Below the pieces are notes generated by a model. The model was given only the letters and a program-made list of their open reading frames with translations. It ran no database searches and was not told the DNA's origin. The translations under genes and the position numbers were made by a program. From Basidiobolus meristosporus CBS 931.73 (Eukaryota; Basidiobolomycota; Basidiobolomycetes; Basidiobolales; Basidiobolaceae): a stretch of DNA of 64,000 nt. The number at the start of each line of letters is the position of its first letter. Within the stretch, counting starts at the first letter, position 1. This document shows positions 43,483 through 57,640 of this stretch, in pieces. The stretch spans positions 124,001 through 188,000 of the forward strand of contig MCFE01000050.1 of NCBI GenBank assembly GCA_002104905.1, read 5' to 3'.

Positions 43483-46400
43483 TCATATCCCAGTATTCAA
43501 ATCTTGGACGAACTTGAGGCTATGGGTCTTTGCAACGGAAAGGAGCAGAGGCATGTCCGACTCTTTGAGACTTCATATATTGACATTAGCTGATTAGCTC
43601 GTTTCCGCGAGATTTAGAAGCTACAAAATTCTCATACCTCACAATCGAACCAAGAGTTTTCTGATCAAATGTTCGATCCATCTCTTGACCATCCAGAAAT
43701 TCAGCCACCACCCGGCTTTTCAAATACAATTCTTGAAGCATATCTTCGAAATATCTAGCACACTACGGTAAGGAGTTTAGATGTTGCTCATTATTCAGCA
43801 CAAAATGGAAACCACGTACAGATTCGGCAGGGATACCAAGTCGGAACAGGTGCTGAACCTGGGTAAGCATCTGACGAATGAAATCTGAAGGCAACACGCG
43901 CTGGATGGAAACGCCTTTTTTGGGAGTGAAGTTATCTTCGAACCCTGAATCAAACAACTGTGGCTTTGGTGAATAATCGACCAAGTTGCATTGCCTGTTG
44001 AATGTTGATTTTAGTCTACGATCTCACCGAAGTTCATCGCACGATCCTTACCAAGTATTGGTGTCAGCAATGACACAGCTTGATTGCGAAATGGGCCCAT
44101 CCACATGGAACTATAACCTCGACATTAAACACCGACTCAGATGCTTATGTAGATTCACACGTAATCTTTACCTGTACGGAATCTTTTAGATCATTCTCCA
44201 ACTCGTCCAAAAAATCAAATCTTGGAAGCCCCATCAGCACGAATTCCGGCATATACTTTGAGCAGTAGCCAACCATCATTGATCGGCCGAAGCTCTTTGT
44301 GAATAACCGATCTGGTCTCGTTTCCTTGCATTGCTCAGATGGGTCCGAGAATTCAGCATCTGGGATTTGAGCAACCATTTGCGACTCGATCATTGGGATC
44401 TCAACAAACCCATCGGGCTTCAATGGAAGGCCATCATTACCGGTCATTTCGCCATCGACTATAAAGCTTTTGGGTCCGACTCTTGCCTTACTAACCGGGA
44501 TTGTGCCCCCGCTATTCAATGACTTTGTCTTCTCTGAACCTGTCTGAGTGAGAAGTTGCTTCAGTCACCTGGCTGACTTGGTGTCTTGTATCCAGTGTTG
44601 CTAGGTTCGGTGCTTTTTGGAAGTTGCCATCGAACTCTGTAGGTGAGGAAGACAGATTCGTGCTCAAAAGCTGATTTCGCACTAAATGATAGCACTCTCC
44701 ATTCGCCGGTCTGCCGTCTACAGGGAGTTTCTGGTTCGCTTCGCTTGAAAGCCTGTTGGTCAGTTGCTTGAGGAATGTCAGAATACTCCGAAAAGGAACT
44801 AATATCATCGGCCGAAAGCTCTTCGACATTTTCAAAAACCTCATTACATCTCAGCAGATAACTGAGAATATAGAGTAGACGCTTCACAAAGGTAGCACTA
44901 GTTCCTACAACAATCACTCTACAAAGCCTTGATGGACTTCCGGTATTCCCATACAGATCACTATACATTACGATTATAGAATCAGAATACGCGCTTCTAC
45001 TCTACAACAGGATTGCTTATATATACCTGTATTGTGCCCAGAGTGGATTATACGATAGGCCGGCGCTGCCAAGTGCGTGGCTCTAGAAACCATGTTAGCA
45101 ACAGTTAAGATATGAGCGCCATTTGTACGAGATATGGATGGAGAACTGACTGTTTCGAAGATTTTAAGATCGTCCGAGCCAGGAGGAGTAACGGTTGGCA
45201 CCCAAGAAAGGTGGTTTGACAGTACAGCTGTAAATAGGGTGGAAATGAAACTAATTTCGAAGAGTGAAAGATTTACAATATGCATTTAAATCAACAAGTT
45301 CATCGAAGCGGTTGAAATGGATACTGGTTGTATTTTGGTGTTTCGAATTTATCCAGTATGTCAGTTAGCTCGGAAACGAACGATTGATAGTACGTTGTGC
45401 TATTATGAGGGTAAGTATGGAGATTCAGCCAAAGCGGAGTCTAAAATGTTGTATTAGCCTATGTCTGTTGTGTACCAATGCCTTGTTCCCAAGCACAACC
45501 CACCTGAAGTCTAGGAGTCTGATAGAGATCGCATATATCCTGGATAAACTTGGATACGGCTTCGTTCAGCGTATTCTCGTGCTGCAAGCTGTATGGAGCT
45601 AGAGATGCCAAGGTTGATCCGCCTTTGTGTGGATACATCTACCCTCTAAATTAGATAAATATATTCGTTGTATAAGAATGCACTCCATAAACTTACAGGA
45701 TTCTGAGGATTCATTTGTGCTTTCAGTATGTGCTTTCTAAGTAGTGGACATAACAGGCTCATAACGACGCCATGTAACTTATGCAACCGAGCCTCCAGGA
45801 GTGAAAAGTGGGAAAAGAGGTATTCTTTGAGGGATTGATTACCCTCGAGGGATATGACAACGCCAATAGAATACATAATAGAGCGTGAGCTGTGTTTCAA
45901 TACACTCTATAAGAGTGTGTCAAAATTGATAAGACGATCATGCGTTGGAATTGATAATCAATACAAACCGATGTTCCAAAGAATGATTTCCCAGGCAATG
46001 GGGTTGGATTGAACACACCATTTTCTATACTCGTTTGGCTTGACCTCCACAGTCGTCTATCTTTATACGAATTGCTCACAGAGGAATTAAGGCTTTGACT
46101 TGGAGTATCTCGGAAGTTTTTAGCGGTAGGGATACCGGTGGGGTAGGCTCGGAGAGTAGGATCCTCCTCACTATTGCTTTCTTCCACAGAAAAAATGCTC
46201 GAGGAGAGGCTGCCTTGGTGCGAGTGGTTTTCAAGACCTTTGCTTAACCCAACATTGATTCCATTTCTGTTCGTGGGATTATTATTCCAGTGATCATTAT
46301 TTGCGGTGTTCCAGGATTCAATTGAAATGTCACTACATTCTGACGCGATAGACATTGATCGATTTGGCTTTCCAGATAATTGCTCTAAATCTCCGGTGTT

Positions 46401-46910
46401 GATAGAGAACAACTTTGTCAATAAAATTTGAGGCTTCTCTCCTTTAGTGAGATGTATTTTTGTGGTCATCCCTTTATAGGATAAAGGGACAGCACCAAAC
46501 ATCATCTCGCCTATTACATCCAGATTATAGCCTAACTGTGAGCCAAAATTAATAAGTCAACTAGAGTGATTGGCAGCACGGTTCATTGTTCCACCCCTTA
46601 CCTTCTTATGAGAGGATGTAGAGGGAGTACATCCAGTTGAAGAGACGCTATTAAGAGAGCTTCTCTTTGAACGAGGTCGGGTCAAGAACAGGCCGCCATC
46701 AGACCAGGAAGAGCTCAATATATTACGTTTAGCTGAGGGTGTGGTTTCAGTTGTTGAGTCCTCGCGAGCGAGACTGGTATCCAATAGCGGTAGCTTTCGT
46801 TTATCACCACTGTCTTGACACACCAGGACTCTAATTTGGTGAGGCTCGAAGGGTATTGGAGACCAGCTTTTCGTTGAATTCCAATATTCGATTCGGCAGA
46901 ATATACGAGA
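43483..46910 (-). CDS. Folliculin-interacting protein homologue (FNIP/Lst4)
   Basis: A multi-exon gene whose translated pieces follow FNIP order: PIPFEPHQIRVLVCQDSGDK (about 46790-46850), the longin-side motif MMFGAVPLSYKGMTTKIHLT, then SRSIMYSIGVVISLEG and LEARLHKLHGVVMSLL. The DENN-like half has RCNEVFEN with VVGTSATFVKRLLYILSYLL, and FGRSMMVGYCSKYMPEFVLM. The C-terminal end reads SDMPLLLSVAKTHSLKF before the stop at 43483, matching the conserved DDVPLLLAVAsTHS of FNIPs. FNIP pairs with folliculin (Lst7) to act on Rag GTPases and so couples amino-acid supply to TORC1 on the vacuole. Long Ser/Thr-rich inserts separate the blocks. The first exon was not found; the 5' limit at about 46910 is approximate. 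Confidence 0.85.
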
Positions 46911-48617
46911 AATGGTGGGAAAAGTAATAGAAAATCAGTGACTGAATAAAAATAAAGCTCAAAGCAAAATTTATTGCATAAAACTTAAGCTTGAGCTATC
47001 ACACTTTTCGATTGAGAAAGTACCTCGTGGGTTCTAACAACGCATCGATGTTCTTTTCCTGAGATTGTTTGAGAGAGTGCTTCCGAAATAATTTTTGTAA
47101 CATGTGTAGGACTTTAACGCCGCTTCGTCAAACAACAAAGGTTCATAAAGCCGTCCACCGAAGAACGTGTAGTGTTCCTTTTTCTTTACTAATAATAAGA
47201 TAGTATGGATAGGAAAGTAGAGAGGATAACAAACTTCCAGAAGTGATTTAGCACCCACAAAGAAAAATATATAAATTGAGGGGTTATAAAAAGAACCTGT
47301 AGCAAAGTGCTTCCGTGCAAATAGGCCTAACTTGAAGGGAAAACAAGCACGCACAGGTAGGAAGGGGTAACAAAGAAGGTTCAACAATTGGTTATATGAA
47401 CAGGTAGACCAGGACACTATAAAGGAAAATAAATGGATCAATTACGATAATATGTCGCAGAAAATTTTCAAGTTTCGTGTATAGATATTCATATTCATCA
47501 ACTATTTGATACTCCAGTTTATGCATTTACTCAAAAGATATAAATAGGCCAGCATTGCATAAATGAAAATATCAACATGCACGCGCACTCCGCCCTTTCT
47601 TGCTGTATCAACAGCTGATGAAACAGCTTGTGATTGTAAATTCATATCCAGGAGAGGCAAGGCTGCCCATATAACACGGTTGTTGCATAGGGTTTCGATT
47701 CAGATAAGAAGGGCACTAACCATATCCAAACTTGGAGCTTATCAAGGGAGCTTGTCTAATTTTAGAATGCTTTCCACCAATCCGGTCGGATAAAGAGATC
47801 ATCAGGACAATATTAGGTTAGTAGATTGATTGCGTCTGGTTTGCATATTTGTTCTCTAAACTCCGCTTGAATCCAATAATTAAGCTGACGAACACTCGAT
47901 GGAATCTACTCTCGAATTAACTCACTTGGCTTGCGAAATAATTGCTGTTTCGAGTTTGTACTCTATTATAAATCGTAGTAGTCACGGTGCTCGTGCCTCA
48001 TCTCGATATTCTCTGTTCAATCAGAATGAAGACCTCACAAATCTCCAGCTATACTCTTTCATTACACACACTAACACTGTTTGCCAAGTTGAATAGATAT
48101 CTTCGGTATAGCTGTTTTGCGATATTTGCATGTTTAGCCCACATCAACCGAATAGGCATGTTGTGTTTCACAAGAATGTCTTGTAACAAAATGCTACCTA
48201 ACTTACTATGCGTACAGCAAAGTTGGCTAAAACATCTGGCTTATCTTTGAAGTCACGATGAAAAAGGCTAATCGTGGATAAACCTATTTTGCCAACGCCG
48301 ATCTGTTCAAATACCCAACATATACAAGTTTTATTGTAGAGAACACAAAACTTGGATAGCAGAGCATGAAATATCTCGCTTCTTTCGTGATTACACCTCA
48401 GCTAGCCATGTTGTTTCTTGGTACATTAGTCGTCCGGTTTGAGGGGCCTACAGGAATTCAGGGATCCAGGCAATCCATGTGACTGTTTAGTGAATGATCG
48501 ATAGAGATAGAAGATTTCCATTTGAGACAGCGACCCTTGGGAATACGAAGTAAATTATATTTATAAGCCTCCAACCCACCACAATTTTTGTTTTATCTTT
48601 CCTTACCGTTGGGCCAT
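46911..48617. other. AT-rich intergenic region
   Basis: About 1.7 kb with only short frames on both strands (for example 47034-47441 minus, 47899-48250 plus), none recognisable. It must contain the missing first exon of the FNIP gene and the promoter of the vacuolar-protein gene. No RNA gene was recognised. Confidence 0.5.
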
Positions 48618-51501
48618 ATGTCATTTGAGAATCTTCAACAATCAAAAAATCACGTCGCAGTTCAGCTGCCAAAGCCACCAAATCTTACGTCATCACAACA
48701 TGTAAATCTTGAATCCACCAACCCATATGATAACACTGAGATAGACAACGATCAGGGGAATATTATCAATCGTCAAGTAGATGTAAGCAAAGCAAATTAC
48801 AAAGGAAAACACCTTGAGTTTGGTAACAGCTCTGTCGAGGACTGTACCAATAATAACCAAGGTCAAAACCATACATCAGACATTGATGACACCTTCACAG
48901 ATCCAGCTTATGCCCAAGAAGCACTGAACCAACCTTTAGAGGCAAGCTCCTCGATTGACCGTCAAAAGAGAGGTATCTGGACAAACCATCCAGAGCAAGA
49001 TTGTGATCGTAATGAGGATGAACATGCACCACTCCTTGGTGTTTCACAAAGGAGCAGAGCTTCTGGGCTCTCCCTTCGAGAAGGGTTTGCTAGAAGCCTC
49101 TTCTCATATATCTTAACTTCATCGAAAGCGATGGCAAAGCATATAAGGGCTTGGTGGCAGAGGCTTTCCTTCATATGGCGTTGGGTTCTTATTGCACTGA
49201 TTATTTTACTAGCTCAACTGCTTTTGTTTGCTTTGGCAATCAGGCTGGTTAAACCAGGACTAGCTAAAGATATTTTGAAAAGCAGCGAGCTAACGTTTAG
49301 TTCGGCCACTATATCTCATTTTCAGGAGTCTTCATTTCGAGTAATGACTAATGCCTCCATCGCAAATTTCCCCGAGTATTCAGTTACTTCCGAACCCACT
49401 ACCATCAACGTCTTGTACCAGGATAGGCTTATGGGCAAGATCGACATACCAGGGATATCACTTGGTCCCCATTCAAGTTGGTTTATGGTTAATTCAACCA
49501 TGGAGATTCGAGAGCCACATACGATGAATGATTTCATGGATGATCTAATGACCACGGATAACCTCACCTGGAGCTTACAAGGGAATTTGATTTTACACTC
49601 TGATGAATCGAAAACGCAGAATTTTACTTTCACAAAAGATGTGCAGCTGCACGGTCAGTATTGAATCGATGAAATATGCATATCAGAGAGACAAGCCCTG
49701 AATTGTTGACTCGGTATTTAGGTTTGACGACGGTTCGAGACTTGACTATGCCCTTCTTGGATTTATCGGCAAATGACGATGAGGGTGATGTCCGCGTGGA
49801 TGCCGCAATCTCCCTGATCAACCCTTCCAACATGACCGTATTCCTTGAAAATATCCCGTTTGACATGCATTATAATGGTGTAAGGCTTACTCAGCTCCAG
49901 GCAGAGGATGTTACGTTAACACCCGGGGAAAACAGAATGACCATATCCGGGAGGATACACCCCGACTCGGAGCAAGACTATGAGGCTGTATCGGAGTTCG
50001 TGTCACGCTACCTAAGAGGAGAAAGTACAACGGTGCACATCCGTGGATCAGAATCGTCCATTGCTACACCATGGTTAGCGAAAGTCATTCAAAGCATGCA
50101 AGCAACGGCTCCAATCTCCGGATGGTCCACTCCTCCCATTATCACGGAGGCAAGTGTGCAGAATATAAGCAGTGGATTTCTTGGGACTGATTTGGTACCA
50201 GTGATAAGCGGATCATTTCGGGCAAAAATCAAGCGACCCACCTCGTTTCCTATGAAGGTCAGATACCTCACGCAGTTTTCCGAGCTGTGCATTTACCATA
50301 GGGTTGCCGATGAGAAATGCATACCCTTTGCCCGGTTGGCGTTGATGTCCGTTCCGACGGAGAGCACAACAGCGAGCGACTTTGTGACCATCTCAGCAAA
50401 CTTCGATCGAGCCCCTTTGATGCCAATCAAAGACAAAGACACGTTTGAATATGTGGTCAGGCGACTGTTTGCTGATGACGATCTGTCTTTCAAGATCGCC
50501 GGAGCAACATCAATCGTAGTGGACACCATGTGGGGGGCGATGGAGCTGGATCTGCAGGACGTTGAACGAGATTTCTCCATCACAGGTAACTGAAAAGACT
50601 GGGGATGCATATCCCAGGAGTGATATTAATCGTTTTGTTTAATCATCCAGGAATGGCCAACTTCCGGAACCAGCCACCATCCATTACGAAGATGAACCTG
50701 GTCAAGGCCAAATCTGAACTTGCGTTTGAATTGGAAGTGAGCCTGTACAACCCAGGTAACTTCACATCAAGCTGGGGACCACTGATGTTTGACTTGGTAT
50801 TAGAAGGCACGCACATCGGACAGGTGCTGATACCAGATTTCCGGATCAAGCCTGGAGAAAACCGTATTCCCTGCGTTGGCCACCTGTTTACTTCTGGTAA
50901 CGACCAAGTCAACCATGCGATCCGGTCAATACTCAGCAGCTACATTTCAGGTAAGCTAATTTCCGACATCATTCACAAGCTCACCTAACGATTCCCATCA
51001 GGCTCAGAAACCGCTCTCAGCATTGCTGGCAATGAATATACCACGGAGATTCCGCGTTTATCCAACTGGTTCAAGAATTTTACCAGCGTCGTATCGATAC
51101 CTGGAGCTTCTGAGAGTTTGGTAGCAGACTCGGTGTTCCACATGATCTTCGTCAGTTTTACTACCCACATTCTAAATCCTATGCAGCAAGTGCCCTTAAC
51201 AATCAATTACATCAATGCAACGCTCTCTGCGGAAGAGCAATCAATTGCCAGAATTGAGGCAAATCTCCAAAATTCGTGGTGGCTGTCGCCCATGACCATA
51301 CCTCCGGGCGAATTTCAGCGCACCCCCAGACTTCCACTACTCTTCAACCCCGCTGGGTACAAATTCCTTAGGGAATCGGGAAAGAGGACCGTAGAGGTTG
51401 ATATGGTTGGCCATGTATTGGTGGTCGTTAACGAGGTTCAGATGTTACTAGAGTTTCAAGAAAAAGGCATTCCCGTTTTGATAGATGCAAGATTTTTGTA
51501 G
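48618..51501 (+). CDS. DUF3712/Tag1-like vacuolar membrane protein
   Basis: Four exons (48618-49653, 49722-50585, 50651-50950, 51002-51501) join in phase into 899 residues. A polar cytosolic N-terminus of about 185 residues holds an acidic di-leucine signal EHAPLL (135-140), which sorts proteins to the vacuole. A single membrane helix follows (WVLIALIILLAQLLLFALAI, about 189-208), then a large lumenal part with repeated LEA/DUF3712-like beta-sandwich units, for example FFxxNPSNMTVFLENIPFDM and LYNPGNFTSSWGPLMFDLVL, with N-glycosylation sites. This is the layout of yeast Tag1, a vacuolar protein that ends autophagy, and of related fungal proteins often mislabelled pre-rRNA processing protein. 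Membership in the DUF3712 group is likely; function is inferred from the family. Confidence 0.75.
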
Positions 51502-52490
51502 ATCTGAATATATTGCAAGTTGGCCAACATTAAATTCCTTTCATCAAGAGCGACACTAATTTGCAACCATAAAGAGTATCGTTCATCAGTCTGGCAAAGA
51601 GTAAGGTGAGAATCTGGCCAGTGTTGCCCATCAAAGGGTGAGAACCTTTTTACGGCCAATTAAACGGATAGTAAGGTGGAATAGCCAACTTGGGTTCGCA
51701 GGTCAAATTGTATCAAGAACGGTATTTTAATATGATTATACGAACTCCACATGCTCACGTAAACGTAATGTACATTGAATATACAACATGATATCTCGAG
51801 CTAGCCTTGATCTTTTCCTATATATTATCCGCATTGCCCAAGCCGAGAATTCGATAGTTTTCAAGCAATCTCTATGCTTTTATATTCCGTATAATGCTAA
51901 CAGGAAATTTCTGGGTAAAGGGGTATTGATTTAGTAAATTCAAAATTTGTTTTTTGATTCGAAATTCACGACGTTCTCAGAGTAAATTTATGATTAATCA
52001 ACGAATGTGTCTTTTTAATATAACTGTCTTTTTCTGACTTTACCAGCCTGAAGGAAAGGACATTCACCGAGCACCTCGATCCTTTTTATTCGGTATACAA
52101 GATCCTTCGTTCAAAAGCTCAAGAAATCTGAGGTCCCTTTTTATCGAAGAAGCTACTGCTAGTTTACCCTAAATTTCTAGTAGTCTTGGCTCAGCCCTAA
52201 TCTTCCATCTTGTTCGTTTCTGACTCGTCTTTGCTTAAATTTCCCTCCCTTCCGCTCTGAAAAGACTCATCTTCCTACCAAAGTACCAAAGCGATTGCTG
52301 CATCACTTTCGATCCATATTCTTGGTAAACCCACAGAAAGCAAACCAAGCTGCCTGATACACGAGATATTTTACGAATACCCAAGGGGAATGCATCATCA
52401 ATATTACTAGTTCTGGCAGAGATTAGAATTAGATCACACTACATCATCGAAAAAGCGAATTTCCGACTCGAACATTAAATAAGGCACACG
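51502..52490. other. Intergenic, Psy2 upstream region
   Basis: Nearly 1 kb, AT-rich, with no supported gene. Pyrimidine-rich tracts near 52200-52280 suit a promoter or long leader of the Psy2 gene. Confidence 0.5.
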
Positions 52491-55400
52491 ATGGAGATCT
52501 CTACGAAGCGACGTGTGAAAGTGTATGAATTGGGCGACGATAGTTCTTGGAAGGATAAAGGAACCGGCTATTGTGTCTGCATGTTTTATGAGGTAAGATC
52601 CTCAATACCACTTTTCGTTGTGGCTCTACTTCCACGCGCAGTGGTGATGAATATAACATATTAATGGTGTTGCGCTATAGGATAAAGAGGAGCTGGACCT
52701 TCTGGTTCGTTCTGAAGAAGAAAATGCACCAATCCTGCTGAACTCCAAAGTTGTCAAGGGGGATGTGTATCAGAAACAACAAGGTTGGTGATTTTTACGC
52801 GATATCGTTGCTACTTTGACATCATCTCTAAGGATGCAATTTACTAACGATTTTTGAAGAAACTTTAATTGTTTGGACCGAGCCAGATGGCCAAGATCTG
52901 GCTCTTAGCTTCCAAGAGGCTGAGGGATGTGCTGAAGTATGGTAAGTTGGATAATTTGGGGCTATTTTCTCATCTACCGAGAGAGAGTTGTATTGTAGCG
53001 AGTACCTGACCTCCTTCCTCTGTACAGGGATATGATTATGGATATGCAGAAGCGGCTTCCTGACCCACCAATAGGTTGGTTCATGTCATTCTTGAACGAA
53101 GTGAACGTTTACTGACCCGTTTCTCGCTCGTAAGACCCGAATTCATCGGAGTTTTTCCAAGATTCCGCTGACAGTTCAATCACTCTACCCCCTCCTGAGC
53201 TTTCAAATTTACCAGAGATAGAGGCAATCGTCAAGCAAGTTGGCCGGTTTGTATATGGCCGGGACAATTTAGTTAGTTACGTGATCCAAGAGGTAATTAG
53301 CCATTATTCAGATATCAATGCTTGCATGAACGCTCCAGTAACCTGGCAAACGTTTCGATCAAGAAATATATAGACAAACTTCTTCCTCTTCTGGAAATCT
53401 GCGAAGATCTAGACGATATTAAAGACTTACACATCCTCTGTAATATCATGAAAGGCCTAAGTAAGAGCATTCCCGTTTGCTGATCATCTTCGGTAGAACC
53501 ATTCTCTTACGCACGCCCATGTGGCTCTTTCAGTTTTATTGAACGAGAATGCTATATTTGAATACATTGTCCAAGACGACGTGATCTTAGGCGTTGTGGG
53601 CATGTTGGAATGTAAGAAAATCCCTCACCCTGCACGCACCACACCTCGGCATACTCAAAGAGTTCCCCATTTTAGACGACCCGGACTACCCGAATGCAAA
53701 AGCGCAGCACCGTGAATACCTGGCCAACAACTCCAAATTCAAGCAGGTCAGTTGACCCACTCGGACACTGCTACGAGCAGCCGTATCCTTAGTAACTTTG
53801 AATCACCCAGATTGTTCCCATCAAAGATCCCACCGTGGAAAGCAAGATCCACCAAACGTTCCGTTTGCAATACTTGAAGGATGTAGTCCTGGCGCGGATT
53901 CTAGACGACAACACTTTCTCGATTTTGAACTCCCTGATCTTTTTCAACCATGTAGACATTGTCAATCATCTGCAGCACGACCATGAGTTTCTGAAGCAGC
54001 TTTTCGGTATCCTGGATAATGCAGAGGAGTCCAGCGAGCGAAAGCGCGACGTGATCTTCTTTGTGCAACAGTTCTGCGCGATCTCGAAGAATCTACAGAT
54101 GATGAGTCGGTCCGGGCTCTATAGAGCTCTGAGTCAACATGGGCTGTTTTGCATCTTCGACTATTCATTGCCTGACCCAGACTCCTCGGTTAGAATTGTT
54201 GGTGCGGAGATTCTCTGCTCCATCTTGGACCATGACCCCAATCTAGTTCGTTCATACATCCTAGCCCAGGTCAAGCAATCCAGGAAGCCGCTGATCGAGA
54301 CGGTAATTGAGCGTCTTATCGCGGACGAGGACATAGGCGTCAAAGTACAGTACGCGGAGTTGATTAAGGTGCTGCTTGACACAAGTTCTGGGTTTGGGGA
54401 TCACTCGTTGACCGGTCCGGCAGAGGTATGCTTCAAATTAGCTCAGACAGTGTTTCTTATCCAACAATCCTCACAATCCTCATCTCTAACCCAAAGGCTC
54501 TAATGCAACAAAAGAACGATCCCGAGGCCAACGAGCTGCTCACGCTGTTCTATGACCGCTTCATAAAGCAACTTTTCACTCCAATACTGAACCTTGCTGA
54601 TTATAAAGAGGACGCTCAAGGTTTGCCCTGCTGCTAGCTTGCTTTCTATCCGGGATTTTTGTCTAACTCGCTATGGTCTTGTAGAATTGGTGTTCGATAT
54701 TACCCAGTCGGCCTTATATTTCCATCTGTGCGAGCTGATGTGTCTGTTTATACGAGCCCACACTTTCCGGAGCAAATACTTTGTTCTTTCTACGAACATC
54801 GGTTCGAAATTCGTGACTCTGTTCAAGAGCCGCGATAAGCACCTGAAGCTTGGTAAATTGGTTTGAACTTTGTTATCTTGGGGATTCACAGATTAAGTAA
54901 CATTACAATAGCTGCACTTCGTTTCATCAGAACGTGCGTTGGTATGCGGGATGAGTTCTACAACAAACATCTAATCCAGTACAACCTGTTCGCACCAGTG
55001 GTAAACACACTTTTGCAAACCGGAAACCGCGATAATTTGGTGAATTCTGCTTGCCTGGAGCTTTTTGAATTCATCCGAAAGGTAGCTAACAGATGCCTTG
55101 CTATTTCCATTTCCCGATCTCCACACTTACGCGGGCGTTTCTGATTCACAGGAAAACTCCACGAACCTAGTCAACCACATAGTCAAGGAGTACGGTGACC
55201 GCCTTGAGAAGGTTGATTATGTGGAGACATTCAAACTCTTACAGAGGCGTTATGAACAGAATATCGATAGTGCTAATACTAATGCCACGGCGGCCTCAAC
55301 AACCGAAAGGTATTCATCGGGCTCTAACACCTTTCTGCTTTGACTATTGCTAACGCATCTTAATAGTGGGACTGTTCGTACCGGGCGCCAACCAGGCCAG

Positions 55401-55811
55401 TCCGCCTGGGAATCAGCGACTCTTGATGACGATGAGGAGGCATATTTCAACACTTCCGACGACGATGATGCCACTGATCAATCTGGGACCGATTCACCGA
55501 GCTCCAATATCACTCCAGTATCGACCGAAGACAAACCAAAGCCCAACGGTAGCCTGGTGAATTATTCTGATGAGGATGAAGACGAAACCTCTCCTAAGTT
55601 GAACTCCCTCGCCTCAGAAACAGAGCCCGAGAATCTGATCAACAAAGGGGAGAAGCGCCCTCGTCCTGAAGATGGGATCGACAGCGCTATGAACGACAAA
55701 AAGCTTAAAGAAGCCGGAGCGAATGAGAAATCGACAAACGGGGATTCAAAACAAAACCAAGAGGATGAGGTTGCTACCGAGAAAACAAATGACCTGGCTC
55801 CTAGTGAATAG
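52491..55811 (+). CDS. PP4 regulatory subunit 3 (Psy2/SMEK)
   Basis: A multi-exon gene. The N-terminal EVH1-like domain starts [20 protein letters not shown] and includes [20 protein letters not shown], the pattern of SMEK/Psy2. The SMK-1 region and ARM-type helical repeats follow: [70 protein letters not shown] and [20 protein letters not shown]. An acidic Asp/Glu/Ser-rich tail (about 55380-55811) ends the protein. The subunit directs protein phosphatase 4 to targets such as phosphorylated H2AX and Rad53 in the DNA-damage response. Exon 1 is 52491-52592; about a dozen introns of roughly 50-90 nt follow. The stop at 55811 follows ...DLAPSE. No missing blocks were seen. Confidence 0.93.
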
Positions 55812-56671
55812 TGATCTCTGCTATAAAACTGCTTATTTCCAAACTTATTTATGATAACTCTTGTCAGCAATAGATTATCGAAAGTTACTCCATTCTAACT
55901 TCCACCGAAGGGACCACGATTATCTTACCTTTATGCTCTTATTCATTCACCTTCCCGCCACTTTCTCTTACATATTCTTTCAGTTCTTTACCATCACACC
56001 CTATGTTACTTCTACAACGGTCATTTTGTTCATCCTCTTTTCATACTGTACTCTAAAAATGGTTCTTTTCCACAAAAAAATCAACAAAACCCTTTCATCT
56101 CTAAAAATATAGGGTGTGCTACGTGCTCGCTAGGCTGAGGTACAGGTGTGTGCAAGTGCGCGTACGTATGTAGTCAGAATAGTCATTATTTGTTGGGGAA
56201 ATGCTTGAGTCAGCTTTGCTCATTGTGAGAGCAGGAAAATTGGAGGGATTAAAATAGGATCATCAATTCAATAAATCGAATTACCATTTGGCTGACACAC
56301 ACGCTTTCTTCGGGTGATACAGAGCGCATGCTCATAAAAGCACCGCTCCACCCATATTAGGCAATTCACTTAACGGACAAGAGGCATCGCCGACGCTTAC
56401 TAGCAAGCAGACAACCTATTCCGGAAGTTCATGTTCCACCCGCCAAGATAGATGGTAAGTAAGTATGGAGGCTATCAATTCTGAAAGTTATACAGAACGC
56501 TCGCATCGTTTGGGGTCGTACATGCTGTTTGACTCGAGAGTGAATTTGTTTCATCTGACACTTCAGAATGACTCACGATTCCTTAGCCAACTTATAAATA
56601 ATTCACTGTCACGCTTGACATGTTTACTCGCAACTCATTCGGTGCTATCATCAGTGCTTTCATATCATATC
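55812..56671. other. Intergenic, ILV6 upstream region
   Basis: A hydrophobic 83-codon frame (55861-56112) and a 92-codon frame (56465-56743) look like chance reading of AT-rich DNA. No conserved protein was recognised. Confidence 0.5.
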
Positions 56672-57640
56672 ATGGTTTGGTCCATAATTAACGCATCGAC
56701 ACGTCAAAGAATACCTTCGATAGTACTGGTAAGTCCACTTTAACGTACTGTAGTTTGAGTTGCCAGATTACTAACTTGGTCTTGTTAGAATCGATCTCTT
56801 GTCTATCGATTCGTTCCGTCGATAACGAGGCTTGATGCCGCCAAGGGGTATTCGACGTCCGACAACGCAGCCAGTGATCGTAAATCAGACAAGCCTCAAC
56901 CAAGGTTCAAAAAACTCCCAGCCCTACCTAATCTTCCAACTCTTTCCGCCAAAGAGGCTGTCAGCAACATTGTATATAACACCCCTCCAACACCCTCCAC
57001 CTCTGCTAGCAGACACGTACTGAATTGTCTTGTACAAAATGAGCCAGGCGTGTTGTCTCGCGTGACAGGCATCCTGGCCGCTCGAGGATTCAATATTGAC
57101 TCACTAGTGGTCGCCAAAACCGAGGTGCCTGACCTTTCTAGAATGACCATCGTATTGATAGCACAGGACACCGGTGTAGAACAAGCAATGAAACAGCTGG
57201 AAGATCTAACCCCCGTATGGGCGGTGCTTGATTACACGAATACCAAAATGGTTGAACGCGAATTGCTTCTCGTAAAAGTGTCAGTTCTCGGCGCTGACCA
57301 TGAGCAGGCCATAATCCACGGAGAGCCTAATCCGGAATCCGATTTATCCCCCGGAATGCGCCTTTTGAAAACCCACGAGAACCTTAATGCATTGAATCGT
57401 CTAACAGAGATGTTCAGAGGCCAAATGTTAGACGTCAGCAATGACTGTGTTACTATCCAGGTTCCCGGAAAGTCGAGCAGAATTGATGCATTCATGAAAC
57501 TCGTCCAACCCTTTGGTATTCTGGAAGCATCGAGAAGTGGGATGATGGCAATGCCCCGTTCAATGGCTTACCATGAAGAAGAAGAGGAGTTTGAAGAGCA
57601 AAGCGAGCAGGTAGATGCTACCATGCTCCCTCCTGGTTAG
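56672..57640 (+). CDS. ILV6: Acetolactate synthase regulatory (small) subunit, mitochondrial
   Basis: Two exons (56672-56728 and 56789-57640) give 302 residues. The N-terminal 80 residues are rich in Arg, Ser and Thr with few acids early on, consistent with a mitochondrial presequence. The first ACT domain reads HVLNCLVQNEPGVLSRVTGI and LAARGFNIDSLVVAKTEV, the sequence that binds valine in this family. A second ACT-like half starts VERELLLVKVSVLG and includes FRGQMLDVSNDCVTIQVPGK and IDAFMKLVQPFGILEASRSG. An acidic tail ends the protein. It activates the catalytic subunit Ilv2 and gives valine feedback in branched-chain amino-acid synthesis. The insert typical of eukaryotic Ilv6 between the ACT halves (HGEPNPESDLSPG) is present. 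Confidence 0.96.

Noticed and set aside
47034-47441. A 135-codon Phe/Leu/Tyr-rich minus frame
   Set aside because: It was tried as the first exon of the FNIP gene, but it has no FNIP similarity and no donor in the right phase, and its composition is that of AT-rich chance frames.
55861-56112. An 83-codon hydrophobic frame after Psy2
   Set aside because: Phe/Ile/Thr-rich reading of a pyrimidine-rich 3' flank. No conserved motif and no promoter.
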